Assembly (NCBI GenBank): GCA_022702705.1 | Contig: CM040428.1 | Location: forward strand, 94,174,287 to 94,238,286 | Source of the DNA: Papilionanthe hookeriana x Papilionanthe teres | Lineage: Eukaryota > Streptophyta > Magnoliopsida > Asparagales > Orchidaceae | DNA length: 64,000 nucleotides | Direction: 5' to 3' | Position numbers and translations under genes: made by a program | Notes under the pieces: generated by a model | Databases searched by the model: none | The model's input: the letters and a program-made list of their open reading frames with translations, nothing else | What the model was told of the DNA's origin: nothing | Shown here: one piece after another, positions 32,887 to 44,319 of the stretch | Layout of the letters: each line of letters opens with the position of its first letter | Position numbering within the stretch: position 1 is the first letter of the stretch

Positions 32887-33581
32887 TTCTTCTTGATCCT
32901 TCCCTTTCTCACTCCCTCCTTCCCTCTCCTTCTTCCTATCTCCCTATCTAACTTCTCTTTCTCCTCTTGCACTCAGTCATTCACTCCCCCTCCCTTCCTC
33001 ATATTTTCACTATCGCTCTCTCTCATTCCATTTATGTCTCACCCTCTCTCCTCTCCCTCCCGCTCACTCTTCAATCTTTATGTTCACACCCTCTCGTGCT
33101 CTCTCTCTCTCACTCTCTATTTCATCTCTCTTTATTGTTTTCTTGCTCTGTTTTGTCCCCCTCTATCTCTCTCTCTTGATCTTATTCTATCACTCTCTCT
33201 TCTCTCTCTTTACTCACTCCCTCTATCTCTCTCACTCTCTCTCACTCTCCCTCCCTCACACACTCTCTTACTTACTCTCACATCTTGCTCTCTCCCCTCT
33301 TCTTCATCTCAATATTTCATATTTTCTCTCATAGATCACTATACCCTCCTCCATCCCTCACCCTTTCATTCCCCACTTTCCTCTCTTTCTCGTATTCCAC
33401 CCTCTCTCTTCCTCTCAATCTCCATAGCTACCTTTCTCAGTCTTTCTTACAACCTCTCTTAATTTCGTGATATTTCTCTTTCTCCTATATCTCTCTTGCA
33501 CCAACTCTCTCTCTTCCCTCTCTTTACTCATTATTTCTTTACCTCTGTCTCTCACTCTCCCCCTCACACTCTCTCTCAATT

Positions 33582-33655
33582 GCTCTCACATCTTGCTCTC
33601 TCCCCTCATATCCATCTCATTATTTCTTATTTTCTCTCATACATCTCTTATTCCT
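33582..33655 (-). repeat. Box B, reverse orientation
   Basis: TCACATCTTGCTCTCTCCCC, TCATATCCATCTCATTATTT and TTATTTTCTCTCATACATC. It is close to consensus. Another B at 33283-33345 has CAATATTTCATATTTTC. Confidence 0.88.
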
Positions 33656-34004
33656 CCTCTATCCATCCCTCTTCCACTCCCTCATTCCCTCTTTTTTCCT
33701 ACTCTCGCTATTTAAATCCTCTCTCTATCTTTTCATGCATTAACTCATCACTCCCTCTCCCTCCCTCTCATTTTCTACGTCGCTCTCTCTTCTCTTTCTC
33801 TCTCTTTCTCTATTTCTCTCTCTTTTTCTCCCTTTCTCACTCTCTCATTCTTTCTCTCTTATTTTCTCCATTCACTACCCTCCCTCTCACTCCCTCCTTG
33901 TTGCTCCATCTCTCCTTCTTTCTCACTCTCTCTTCTTTCTCTTTCTCACTCGTTCTCTTACTCTCCCTCCCTATCTGAATCTTGCTCACAATTTTTTGTG
34001 CTCC

Positions 34005-34075
34005 TTTCCTCTCTCGCTTTCTATCTCTCTCCCTTAAACCTTTCTTGCTCTCTCTCCCTTAAATATTTCTTGCTC
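34005..34075 (+). repeat. About 31-bp tandem pair
   Basis: CTCTCCCTTAAACCTTTCTT then CTCTCCCTTAAATATTTCTT, each followed by GCTCTCTC. It is a short local duplication. Confidence 0.8.
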
Positions 34076-35463
34076 TCTCACCCTCTATCACTCCTTCCCT
34101 CTATTCAATCTCTCTCCTTGACTCCCTCTATCTCCCCTTCCTCACTCTCTCCCTTACTCTTGCCATCTATTACTTTCTTTCTCACACTATCACTTTCTTA
34201 CTATGTCTCACAGTTTCTATTATGTTTCTCTCTCTTTCATTCTTTTGCTCTCTTTTCTCTTCTTCACTTATATGTTTATATTCATTCCTCTCATTCTCTC
34301 TCCCTTCCTTTCATTCTCTCTCTTCTCTCTCTCACCCCTCTTCTTTGTCATTGTTTATTACTTTCTCTCATTCTCTCCCTCTTTTGCCCCCTCCCTCCTT
34401 ATTTTGCTCTCTTTTTCTCTCTAACTCCTCTCATTCCATCTCTTTCCTCTCACTCTTCATTAACTCTTTATTCACTCTTTCATCTATATTTATCACTCTA
34501 ACTCTCTCTCCCTTCCTCTCATTATCTCTCTCTTCTCCATCTCTCACCCCCTCTTCTCTTTCTTTGTTTATTACTTTCTTTATCTCTCTTTCCCTCTCTT
34601 TCTTAAGTCTCCATTCTTTCTCTCTTTCCCTGTCCATTCCTCTCTCCTTTACTCTCTTTAATTTGTCTCTCACACTTACTCCCTCACTCGTCTTCTCTCT
34701 CTTTCTCTCTTGTACTCTCTCTCCCTTTCCCTCTGCTTTTCCCTCTATCATTTTGCCTCTCTAACTATCTATCACTTGCTCCTTGCTCCTTAGCTCCTAC
34801 TCTCTCTTCACCCACTCTCTCTCTTCAACTTCACTCTCACTTCTACTCCCTTTTTTTCTCTTTTACACTCTCTATCCTCTCTTCCACTTTCTATCGCTAT
34901 CTCACTCGCACTCTTTATTCACTGTCAACTTCTCTCTTACTCTTCTCACCTTCTCTTCCTTTATACCCTTACTCTTTTTCTCTATTTCTCTGATTTCCCT
35001 CCTATGTCGCTCTCTCTAACACTCTTTTCCACTTCCCCTCTCTGGCTATCTCTCTTTTCTCCATCACCCTCTCATTCTCTCTCTAATTCTCTTAATCTCC
35101 CTCCTTCTGTCTTGCTCACTCACTCTTTGACTATCTTGACTCATTCTCCTTCTCTCTTTATATCTCTTTAACTGTCAACTCGCACCATTCCTCTCCTCTC
35201 CCTCTACCTCTACCCCGTCCCTCCTCTTTTTTTTCTTTCATTCTCTCACTCTACGTTTAACCATCTCTCTTCGCTTTCTATTCTCATACTTTCTCTCACT
35301 CTCTTTCTTGTGATCCACTCTCTTACTCTCCCTTCCTCTATCTCTCTCTTCCTCTCTCAATATGTCTTCTAACACTTTCTTTCCCTCTATTCCTAACATC
35401 TCTCTCTCCCATCTCTCTTCTATCGCTCGCACACGTTCATTCTCTACCTTGCTCTTCCTGTGT

Positions 35464-35530
35464 CTCTCACTCTCTATTCCACCTTCATTATTGCATTGTT
35501 TTTTAGTCAATCAGTATTAATCTCTCTGCT
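35464..35530 (-). repeat. Box G, reverse orientation
   Basis: CTCTATTCCACCTTCATTAT, TGCATTG and TTAATCTCTC. Reversed copies also lie at 38465-38525 and 61940-62000. Forward relatives are at about 15870-15905 (CTATAATGAAGGTGGAATAA) and 50680-50705 (CAATAATGAAAGTGGAATAA). Confidence 0.78.
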
Positions 35531-36249
35531 ATTGCTTTATTTTATCTCTCATTACTCAACTCTTTTTGCTCCTTATAACTCCCTTTCTTGCTCCCTCCCG
35601 TCCTCCCTCTCTCCCTCTCTCTTTCATTTCTTCTCTCTTCTCACGATTTGCTCCTCATCTCTCTCATTATTCCTTACTTTCTCTCACAATTCTCTCTACC
35701 TCTCTCCTTCCTCTCTCTTCCCTCTTTCGTTCTTCATATCTCTCACTTTATATCTACTTCACTTTCTTCTACCATTTCCTTGCTCTGTCTTGCTCCATAT
35801 CTCTTGCTCTACCTTCCTTCACTCTCTCTTATATATCCATTTCTCTCTCATTCTCTCTCCAATCTCCCTCCCTCTCTTTACTTTCACTCAATTTGAGTCT
35901 CCCACATTATGTTTACGCACTATGTTCTCTTCCAATATCCCCCATTGCTACTTTTATGCTCTCCCTCCCACTTTCAATCTTTTTCATCCCTCTCTTTCTC
36001 CTGCTCTTTTTAACTCCCTCTCTCTTGCACTTTCTCTTGCTCACTCACTCTTTCCCTCTCTCCCACTATCCATTCCCTCACTTTCTCTTCTCTCTATTTC
36101 TCTCACACTCTCACTTTCTTAATCCCTTTTCCTATCTCTTCAGTTTTATTATCACTCTTGTTCCCTTTCCACTATCTTCTCTTAATCTTTTTCTCTATCT
36201 CTTTGCTCTCTTGCTTCCTTCACTCCCACCCTCTCTCTTCCTCTCTCGC

Positions 36250-36570
36250 TCTTTATCTCTCTCTCATACGCGCTCCCCTCTTTCCTTCTCACTCTCTTTC
36301 ATTTTATCCCCCTCTTTCTCCCACTAAATATCATTTATACCCCCTCCCTTTGTCTATCTCTCTCTTCTCACTCTCTATCTCTCTTGCACTTTTCACTGTT
36401 ATGCCATATCATTATTTCTTTCTCTATTGCTCTTTATTTCTTTCTCACACACTTTTTATTGATCTCTATCATCACTCACTTATCACTTTACACGGTCTTT
36501 CCCTTCAACCATCTCTTACCCTCTTCCTCTCTCCCAATCTCTCTCTTTCATTAATTCAGTCTCTCTCTCT
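36250..36570 (-). repeat. Box D region, inverted copy of 8400-8730
   Basis: Read in reverse it gives TTAATGAAAGAG, AGATGGTTGAAGGGAAAG, GTGATAAGTGAGTGATGAT, GGCATAACAGTGAAAAGTGC and a TATAAATGATATTTAGTGG box E. The CATAACAG-AAAAGTGCAAGAGAG series is otherwise seen only at 8566-8595, so these two copies are closer to each other than to the rest despite opposite orientation and 28 kb separation. Confidence 0.75.
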
Positions 36571-36827
36571 CTCTCTCTCTTTCTTGCTCTTGTCCTCCCT
36601 CTCTCTTCATATATCTCCATATCTACCTAAACCTCTCTTACTCTCTCTCCCTTGTTCTTTCTTCGCTCTCTTTTTCATCTCGCTTTGTTTTTTGCAATTT
36701 TTCCACCCTTCTGTTTTTCTCTATTGCCCTTTCTTCTATCTCCCTCTCTTCTTTTTCTTTACTCACTCTTTCTCTCCCTCTATCTCTCAGTCTCTCTCAC
36801 TCTCCCTCCCTCCCACTTTCTATCAAT

Positions 36828-36900
36828 TGCTCTCACATCTTGCTCTCTCCACTCATATCCATCTCATTATTTCTTATTTTCTCTTATATATCTCTCTTTC
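36828..36900 (-). repeat. Box B, reverse orientation
   Basis: CTCTCACATCTTGCTCTCTC, CACTCATATCCATCTCATTA and TTTCTTATTTTCTCTTATAT. It is close to the 33582 copy. Confidence 0.86.
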
Positions 36901-38709
36901 TTCCTCGATCCCTCTCTATTTCAATTCCTTCTTGCCTCTCTTTCTCCCTCTCTCCCTATCTCACACCTTTCTTTATCTCCCCTTGCACTCACTCCTTCAC
37001 TCCCTCTCCCTCCCTCTCATTTTCTTTATCGCTCTCTCTCATTCCCAATCTCTTGTTGTCTCTTATCTCACTTTCACTTTTCTCTATTTCTTTCTCACTT
37101 CCCCTCTCTCATCTCGTACTCTCTCTCATCCTTTTTCTCTCATTTTTTTCTCTCATTCTCTCCCTCTACTAGCCTCCCTACCACTCTCTCCATTTCAATC
37201 CATCTCCATCTTACCCTCTCCATCTCCCTCTCTTCCTCTCTCCATCTCACTCATTCTCTTATTCTCCCTCCCTATCTCTACATTGCTCACTATATTTTCA
37301 TCTCTCACTTTATGTCTCTTCCTCTTAAATCGTTCTTGCTCTCTCTACCTCTCTCACCCCCTCTCTCTTCAATCTCTCTCCTTCTCTACCTTTCTCTCCC
37401 CTTTCCTCACTCTCACCCTCACTCTTGTCGTCTATCTGTCTCTTTGTCACTCTTTTCATTTCTCACTATGTCTCTCACTTTCTCTTATGTTTCTCTCTCT
37501 TGCTCTCTCGTTCTTTGTTGCTCTCTTTTCTCTCTCTTTACTCGTCTCTCTTTCTATATCCATCACTCTAACTCTCTCTCCCTTCCTTTAATTCCCTCTC
37601 TCACCCCTCTTCTTAGTCACTGTTTATTAATTTCTCTCTTTTCTCTCTCTCCCTCTCTTTCCTCACTCTCCATTCTTTCTCTATTTCTCTCTCGTTTGTC
37701 TCCCTTACTCTCTTCAAATTCTTCCAGTATTACTCCCTCACTCACCTTCTCTCTCTTTCTCCCTCCCTTTCTCTCTCCATTTCTCTCTCCTTTCCTCTCT
37801 CACTTTCCCTTCCTATCTGTCTCTTGCTCCTTTTCTCTCTCTCTTCACCCACTCTCTGTCTCTCTTTAGCTTCACTCCGACTCTGACTCCCTCTCTTCAG
37901 CCCTTCACTCTCTCTATATTCTCTTCTACTTTTTATCACTATCTCGGTCGTATTCCTTATTCGCTGTCATACTCTTCTCACTCTTCTTCTATCTCACCAC
38001 TCTTTCTCTATTTCTCTCACTTCCTTCCTTTGTCACTCTCTCTCACACTCACTTCCACTTTCCATTCTTGTTTCTCTCTCTCTCCATCTCCTTCATTCTC
38101 TCTCTCTTGCTCACTCTCTCTTTCTATATCTTGACTAATTCTCCTTCTCTCCATATATCTCTCTCTCACTTCCTCCTTCGCTCCCTTCCTCTCCTCTCCC
38201 TCTCCATCTATTTCTCCTCTCTTTTTCTCTCCCGCTCTAACTGTCTAAATTTAGCCATCTCTCTCTCCACCTCCTATCTCATGCTTTTTCTCACTCTCTC
38301 CTCTTATCATGCTCTCTCTTTCAATCGCTCCCTTACCTTTCTCTTCCTATCTATATATTCTCTTGTACTTTCTTTCCCTCTAACACCAAACATCTCTGTC
38401 TCTCTTATCTCTCTTCTCTGTCACACACACTCTCACCCCTCCCTTGCTCTATGTCTCTCTCTCTCACTCTATTCCACCTTCATTATTGCATTGTTTCTCA
38501 ATAAATCTATCTTAATCTCTCTTTTATCGCTCTATATCTCACTCTTTTCTTCCATCTTCCCTAGCTCACATTCTCTCTCCTTTTCGACCCTCCTAATATA
38601 ATTTTTCTCTCTTGTCCCCCTCACTCTCTTTCCTTGTTTCTCTTTAGATCTCTTTTATTCTCTCAGTATTGTTCTCTTTATCGCTCTCATTCTCTCCCTC
38701 TATCATTCT

Positions 38710-38782
38710 CACTCCCTCATTCATGTCCTCTCTAGGTCTCCCCTATGTAGCTCACTCTTCTCTCTCCATTGCACACACTCAT
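38710..38782 (-). repeat. Box A, reverse orientation, best preserved
   Basis: CACTCCCTCATTCATGTCCT, CTCTAGGTCTCCCCTATGTA, GCTCACTCTTCTCTCCATTG and CACACACTCATAG. It is the exact reversed order of the forward A series at 11671, showing that the motif inverts as a unit. Confidence 0.86.
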
Positions 38783-39299
38783 AGATTCTCACTCTCTCTC
38801 AATCTCTCTCGCTCTTGCTCTCACTAACTCCATTTATCGCTCTGTCTCACTCTTCATTACCAAATTTCTCTTTATCATTCACTCTCTCCACTCCCTCCCT
38901 TGCTCCATTTTTTTCTCCTCTCTAACCCCTTCTCTATTATATTCTCTCAATCTTTCTCTCTCGCTTTCAATTCTCTTTTACTATCTTATACTCTCTTTTA
39001 CACTCTACATTTGTTGCTCTTTCTTCTCTCATTTCTTTTCCTTTTCTCCTACTCTATCCCATTCTCTCTCTTGCTTCCATCCGTCCCTCTCCCATTCTCT
39101 GTCTTCTCTCCCTCCCTTATCCCTCTCCATCTCCCACTTTCTCTTGTACACTCTCTCTCAAACTTCTCCAATTTTCCCTCACTTTTTACCCCTCACTCAC
39201 TTCCTCTTATGAGATCTTCCCTCAGTCTCTCTTCTCAGTCTCTCTTCCTTTCCCTTTCCTGCTCTGTCTTTGAACCCTCTCACTGCCTCCTTCTATCTC

Positions 39300-40370
39300 T
39301 CTTTCGCACTCACTCTCTCCCCCTCTATCTCACACACTTTATTCAGCCTCTTTTTATCTCTCTCATTCTCTCGTTTGACTTTCTCTTTTGTTGCTCCCTT
39401 TATCCCTCACCGACTCTCTCTCGCCCTCCCTCCCGTTTTCACTCTCTTCGTTCCTCTCTTTCTCCTGCTCTTTTATCTCCCTCTCTCTTGCTCCCTCACT
39501 TGCTCGCTCACTCATTGCCTCTCTTCCTCTCTCTTTTCCTCACTCTCACTTCTCTCTATTTCTCTCTTGCACTCTCCTTTCTCCCTCCTTTCTCTCTCTT
39601 CAGTTTCACTCTCACTCTTACTCACTCAGTCTCTCTCTCTCTCTCTCTTTCTTTCTCATTATATATTCATCCTCTCACACTTACTCTCTCTTCTAGTAAT
39701 CTCTCTCCATTCTCTCCTCTCAATCTCTTACACTTGTGCGATACCTCCCCCTCATTATTTCTCCCTCCAAACCCTCTCCCTCTCACTCTATCCCCAACCA
39801 TTTCTCCAAGACCATCCCTATTTTCCCTTATCTCTCTCTATCGCTCTTGCACTCCATCATTTCCTACATCCCTTTTCTCAATCATATATCTTTCCTTACA
39901 TTCTCTCTCTCTCAATCTCTTTGGCTCCCATTCTTGTTCTTTCCCACTCTCTCTTTCCTCCTCCTTTTCTTATTACTATTTTTCTCATTCTCCTCTTTTT
40001 CTTTCTCTTATCTCTCTATCTTGCACTTTTTTTATTTACCTCAACCTCATCTATGTCTTTCTATTTCTCACACTCTCTCACATTCACCCTCTCTTATCTC
40101 TCTATCTTGCTCTTTTTTCTCTACCTCCAACTCATTTTTGTCTCACTATTTCTCACACTCTTTCACACCCTCCCTCCCTCTCTCCCTTTTTCTTTCACAC
40201 AAGATCAATCTATTCCTCTCTTGTTCACTCCCTCACACACTCTCTCGCTCTCCCTCCCCTTCTCATTCCCTCACTCTCTCTGGAATCTTACTCCCACTCT
40301 TACTCTCTCTCACTCCCTCTCTCTAAACTCTTTTTCTCTCAATTTCTCTCTCCTCTTACCCTCTCTCTCT
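39300..40370 (-). repeat. Segment paralogous to about 61900-62880 (offset about 22.5 kb)
   Basis: Anchors are TACACTTGTGCGATACCTCC (39730) with TACACTTGTGCTCTATCTCC (62300); TTTCTTATTACTATTTTTC near 39965 with TTTCTTATTACTATTTTTTT near 62543; and TCTCAATTTCTCTCTC (40337 with 62861). The step from about 26.5 to about 22.5 kb offset implies a loss of about 4 kb from block 9, or a gain in block 5. Confidence 0.82.
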
Positions 40371-40455
40371 TCCCTCCATCTCTTCTCTCTCTTTACTCAC
40401 TCTTTATCTCTCTCTCTCTCTCACTCTATCTCTGTCACACACTCTCTCTCAATTC

Positions 40456-40520
40456 TTTCACATCTTGCTCTCTCCCATCAAATCCATCTCATTATTTCTT
40501 TTTTTATCTCACATATATTT
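40456..40520 (-). repeat. Box B, reverse orientation, left arm of palindrome
   Basis: TTTCACATCTTGCTCTCTCC, CATCAAATCCATCTCATTAT and TTCTTTTTTTATCTCACATA. It is absent from the paralogous position next to switch 9. Confidence 0.86.
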
Positions 40521-40544
40521 CTCTCCTCTCAACCCTCCCTCTCT

Positions 40545-40556
40545 CAAGTCGAAAGA
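40545..40556. other. Strand switch 5 (pyrimidine to purine)
   Basis: CCCTCTCTCAAGTC then GAAAGAGAGTGTTGTG. The forward GAGAGAAAATAAG of box B starts at 40641, 91 bp downstream. The distances are 98 and 96 at switches 1 and 9. Confidence 0.9.
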
Positions 40557-42000
40557 GAGTGTTGTGTGATAGGAAGTGAGGTAGAAAGAGAGGGAAGAAG
40601 GATTAAAAGAGGGAGGGATTCAGATGAAAGAGAGATGTATGAGAGAAAATAAGAAATAATGTAATGAATTTGAGGCAAGAGAGCAAGATATGAATGCAAT
40701 TCAGAGTGTGTGTCTGAGGGGGGGAGAGAGAGAGATAGAGAGAAAGAGTGAGTAAAGAGAGTGACTGTGATAGATGTAAAAGCAAGTGAGGAAAAAGAGA
40801 GGGAAAGAGAGTAAGAAAATGATGAAGACAGATGAAATAAAGAATGAGGAGAGAGCAAGAAAGGGAGTGAACTAGAAACATAGAGATAAAGGTAGGGAGT
40901 GATAGAGATAGATGGGAGAGCCTAAGACTAGAAAGGAGAGAGAGTGAGATAGAAATAGAGAGACAAGAGAGACTAATGGAAAACTAAGCAAAAGTTTGGA
41001 AGTGAGAGGTAAAGAGAGGGAGATATAGAGGAGGATATAGAGAGAGATAGAGAAAGAAGGGAGATAGAGAGACAAAAGGCAGGAGAGAGAGAGGGAGGGA
41101 GGAAGAGACTAGGCGGTAGTTGGAGAGAAAGAATGAGTAAAGAGCGAGAGAGAGTGTGAGAGAGAAAGAGGGAGGGTGAGAGTAAAAGAGAAAGAAAAGT
41201 GATAATTCATAAATTTGAGAAAAGAACGAGAGAGGGAGAGACTGAAAAAAAGGGAGAAAGAAGGCAAAGTGAGAGAGATTGAAGAGTGGGAGTGAGAGAG
41301 GAAGTGAAAGTGAGAGATAAGAGAGATTGAGGGAATATATAGAGAGAGTTAGCGAGAGGGAGAGAGGAGGTAGAGAATGTGATTTTGAGAGAGAGAGAGA
41401 GCAGGAATGAACCAGAAGAATGTGAGAGGGAGAGAGTGATAGTGTCTAAGAGTAAGAAAGAGAGAGGGAGAGAGGGAGGGAAAGAAGGAAGCAAGAGATA
41501 GGGGAAGAGAGGGGGAGAGAAATTAAGAGGTCAGAGAGAAGACAAAGATACATAAGTTGGAGTGTGTGAGAGAGACTAAACATGGGGTGAGAAAGAGTGA
41601 GGGAGAGAGGGAGTAAAAATGAAAGAAAAACTAAACAGGAGAATGATGAAGCAAGAATGGAGGAGAGTGTGAAAGACTAATAGAGAGAAGAGATTGTGAG
41701 GGAATAGAGAGCATGAAAGAGGGAGGGATTGAGAGAGCAAGAGAAGGAGCAAGAAAGAGAGAAACATAGAGTGAGAGAGAGAGAGAGAGGTTAAAAGAGT
41801 GAAAGAGGGAGGAAGAGTGAGAGAGGTGGTGAGGGATAATGAAAGGGTCAAATGTGAGAGATAGAAGTGACAATGAGAGAGAGATAAAGAGATGGAATAA
41901 AAAGAGAGAGGAATGGAGGTAGTGAGGGAGAAAGAGAGACAGAAGGAGGAAGTGAGAGGGTTTAAAAAGAGAGTGAATGATACAAAGAGTGTTAAGAGAG
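40551..42000 (+). repeat. Segment paralogous to 62900-64000 (offset about 22.35 kb)
   Basis: GTGTGATAGGAAGTGAGG (40565) pairs with GTGAGATAGGGGAATGAG (62914). AAGTGATAATTCATAAATTT (41198) pairs with ATGTCATAATTCATAAAA near 63528. AGAATGTGATTTTGAGAGAG (41374) pairs with 63676, and AGAAGAATGTGAGAGGGAGA (41414) with 63719. The segment is cut at the right edge of the window. Confidence 0.86.
40631..40702 (+). repeat. Box B, forward, right arm of palindrome
   Basis: GATGTATGAGAGAAAATAAG, AAATAATGTAATGAATTTGA and GCAAGATATGAATGCAATTC. Confidence 0.86.
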
Positions 42001-42428
42001 GCTATGGAAAGATCGAGTGAGATTAGTATGTGAGGGGTAAAAGAGGGGAAGAACAAGAGAATGGTTAAAGAGAGGAAGCTAGAGAGAGGGATAGAGACAG
42101 AGAGATAATAAGGTAGAGGGAGGGAGTGAGTGAGTGAGAGAAGAGAGAAAGAGAGCGAGGGATGGAAGCAAGATAAAGGGAGAAAGAGAGGAGGATAGAA
42201 TGAGAGAAAGAGTAAGAGGAAAGAGTGAAAAGAAAAGAATAAAGCAGAGTGTAAAAGAGGGTATAAGACCAAAAAAGGGAACAGAGACTAAAAGAGAAAA
42301 TAAAGTAGAGGATAAACAGTGAAGAGATAATGATGGAGGGAGGGAGAGATAAAAGAGAGTGAGCGAGATAGAACATGAAGTAAGAGAGAGTGAGATTGAG
42401 AGCAGGAAATTGAGAGAGTGTATGAGTT

Positions 42429-42500
42429 TGTGAGATAGCAAGAGAAGAGTGAGCTAAAAAGGGGACATGTAGAGGGGGCATGAATGAGGAAGTAAGAATT
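42429..42500 (+). repeat. Box A, forward, diverged
   Basis: GTGAGATAGCAAGAGAAGAG, TGAGCTAAAAAGGGGACATG and TAGAGGGGGCATGAATGAGG. CTACATAAGGGAGACC is degraded to CTAAAAAGGGGACATG. Confidence 0.68.
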
Positions 42501-42779
42501 ATTGAGGGAGACTGTGAGAGCCACAAGAGAGAAAAAAGGTATTAGGAGAGTGCGAAGGGAGATAGATTACGAACTAGAGACAGTGGAAGAGGAGAGTGAG
42601 ATAGAGAGCAAGAGATGAAAGAGAGAGTGAAGGAGGGATCAAGAAAGGGAGCTAAAGAGATTGAGATAGAGAGATAAAACATGGGAGATTGTATGGGGAT
42701 GAATATAGGGTGGGAGAAAAAGGATGTGGGTGATAAAGAGAGATAAAGGGAGGGAGTTAGATGTATTAAACAGATAGGA

Positions 42780-44000
42780 GTAGTGAGAAAGTTATAGAGT
42801 GTGAAAAGTAAATAAAGAGAGAAGAGAGACTGAGGGAAGATAGGGAGAATATAAGAATTGAGAGAGAAAGAGAGAGAGAACAAGAGAGAGAAAGAGATAG
42901 AGAGGGAGGGAGGGAGAGAAGAGAGGGAAAGAGACAGTGGGAGTGATGGAAGGAATAAAGAGGGAGAGAGAGTGGGGGATATAGGGAGGGAAAAATAAGA
43001 TGAAAGAGAGAAGTGAAAGCAACAATGAAGAGAGCAAAAGAAAGCATAAGATAGAAAAAGATAATAGAGTACAAGTAAGAGAGAGTGAGGGAGAGTGAAG
43101 AATGGAGATGGGGATAGAAAGAGAAGAGATAGAGGAAGGTGTGCGAGAGACTGAGCAAGTTGGTAAGACAGAGAATGATAGAGATCAAGAAATGGAGTTA
43201 TGAGGGTGAGAAGGAGAGATATTGAGAGGGTCCTGAGAGATAGTGTATGAGTGTGTGAGAGCTCAAGAGAGAGAGTGAGTGATATGGAGAGAGAAGGGCA
43301 TAATGGAGACCTAGAGTACGCAAGAATTTGGGAGTGAGAAAAATATAGACAGAGAGAGTTATAATGTGAATGAGAGTGGACAATGAAAGAAAGACAACAA
43401 GAGATTCAGAGAGAAAAGAATATAACAGAGGGAATGATGGAGAGGGACAAGTGACAAAAAGAAATATTAGGAGCGTAGGAAAGGAGAGAGTGTGAGGGAG
43501 GGAGGGAGATAGTGAAGAGAGAGATAAAGAGCTAGAGAATGAGAGGGATAGTGAGCTAGGGAGCAAGAGAGATATATAGGGAAAGAGGAAAAGACTGAGA
43601 ACAATAGTAAGGAAAAGAAAGTGAGAGATAGAGGTTAGACAGAGGGAGGGAGAGGGTTAAAGAGGGAAGGAGGAACAGAGAGAGAAAGAGGGAGAAAGTG
43701 AGACACTGTGAGAGAGACAAGAGACTGGGAAGATAATTGTTAGAGAATTAGTGTGTTTGAGGGATAGAGACAAAGAAAGAGAGATGATAGAGTGACATAT
43801 AAGAGAACAAGAGAGAGAGCAAAGAGAAAGAAAGAATGAATAGAGAGTGTGCGAGATAGAACGAGGGAGTGAGAGATATTTAAGAGCGATGAGTTGAGAC
43901 AGAGAGAGAAAAGTGTGAGGAATAATAAAGTAAGAAAAGGTGAGTGAGGGAGAGAGAGGGAAGGAGAGCAAGAGAATGAGTAAGAGAGAGAGATGAAGAT
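42780..44000 (+). repeat. Third copy of the 11290-12420 and 18700-19700 segment
   Basis: AGATCAAGAAATGGAGTTAT near 43180 corresponds to AGATCAAGAAATGGGGCTTA at 11566. It is followed by box A, then GAGGGACAAG, a TATTAGGAGCGTAGGAAAGG or GTTAGGATAGTGGGAATGG segment, and GATATATAGGGAAAGAGG or GATATGTATAGAGAAGAGG. The order is collinear over about 1.2 kb, with more divergence than between the two block-2 copies. Confidence 0.78.
43269..43340 (+). repeat. Box A, forward, internally deleted
   Basis: AGAGAGTGAGTGATATGGAG, AGAGAAGGGCATAATGGAG and ACCTAGAGTACGCAAGAATT. The GAGCTACATAAGG part is shortened to GCATAATGG. Confidence 0.7.
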
Positions 44001-44319
44001 AGAGTAAGAAAGATCAAGAAAGAGAGGGAGAAATTCTGTGAAAGGAGCTGAGAGAGAGAGGTAAGCGGATGCATGGAGAGAGGAGATAGCAGAAGAAGAG
44101 AGAACAAGAGATGGATGGAGGACGATGGAGAGTGATTGACGGAGAAAGATGCAGAGTGTCCGAGAGAGAGAGTTTGTGATAGAGAGAATGGGCGAAGAGT
44201 GAGCAAAAAAGTGAGAGAAGAGAGAGAAGGGAGAGTTTTTGTGTGTATGTGTCTGAATAGGAGGGATGGAAGTGAGAGAGAGGGAGGCAGGAGAAAGACT
44301 GGGAGGAGTGGGAGATAGA

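Larger units (their letters stand above)
32879..36200 (-). repeat. Segment paralogous to 59417-62200 (offset about 26.5 kb)
   Basis: Anchors are CTCTTGCACTCAGTCATTC (32964) with CTCTTGCACTCACTCATTC (59506); CTCTTGCACCAACTCTCTC (33491) with 60054; and TTCCACCTTCATTATTGC (35478) with 61953. Offsets are 26542, about 26563 and about 26475, so indels are few. Confidence 0.85.
32879..40550 (-). repeat. Satellite block 5, pyrimidine on the given strand (7.7 kb)
   Basis: Reversed boxes include B-like copies at 33283-33345, 33582-33655, 36828-36900 and 40456-40520, H near 34155-34260 and 37415-37500, D near 36390-36570, A at 38710-38782, and two copies of box G (CACCTTCATTATTGCATTG near 35480 and 38478). 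Segments 32.88-36.2 and 39.3-40.37 kb recur in block 9. The longest open frame of the window (38900-40579, 559 codons) lies here but is purely Ser/Leu/Phe/Pro low complexity with overlapping open frames, and is not called a gene. Confidence 0.93.
40385..40765. repeat. Imperfect palindrome centred near 40575 at strand switch 5
   Basis: The left arm (about 40385-40548) holds TTTACTCACTCTTTATCTC, CACACACTCTCTCTCAATTC, a reversed box B (CATCTTGCTCTC ... CATTATTTC) and CCTCCCTCTCTC. The right arm (about 40593-40765) holds the same elements forward: GAGGGAGGG, box B, CAATTCAGAGTGTGTG and AAAGAGTGAGTAAAGAG. Matching positions (40491 with 40660; 40392 with 40757) give the same centre within 2 bases. 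The arms are about 160 bp and the spacer about 45. Confidence 0.85.

Noticed and set aside
38900..40579. 559-codon open frame on the given strand
   Set aside because: The product is Ser/Leu/Phe/Pro low complexity, overlaps similarly long frames in the other registers and runs across the strand switch. Stop codons all contain purines, so long open frames are expected in pyrimidine-rich DNA. There is no domain, signal or start context.
42134..42322. Arg/Glu/Lys-rich frames on purine strands (also near 9353, 13307, 32367, 57372)
   Set aside because: Codons made of A and G give Arg, Glu, Lys and Gly only. Resemblance to SR-like or charged linker proteins is compositional, with no conserved frame between paralogous copies.
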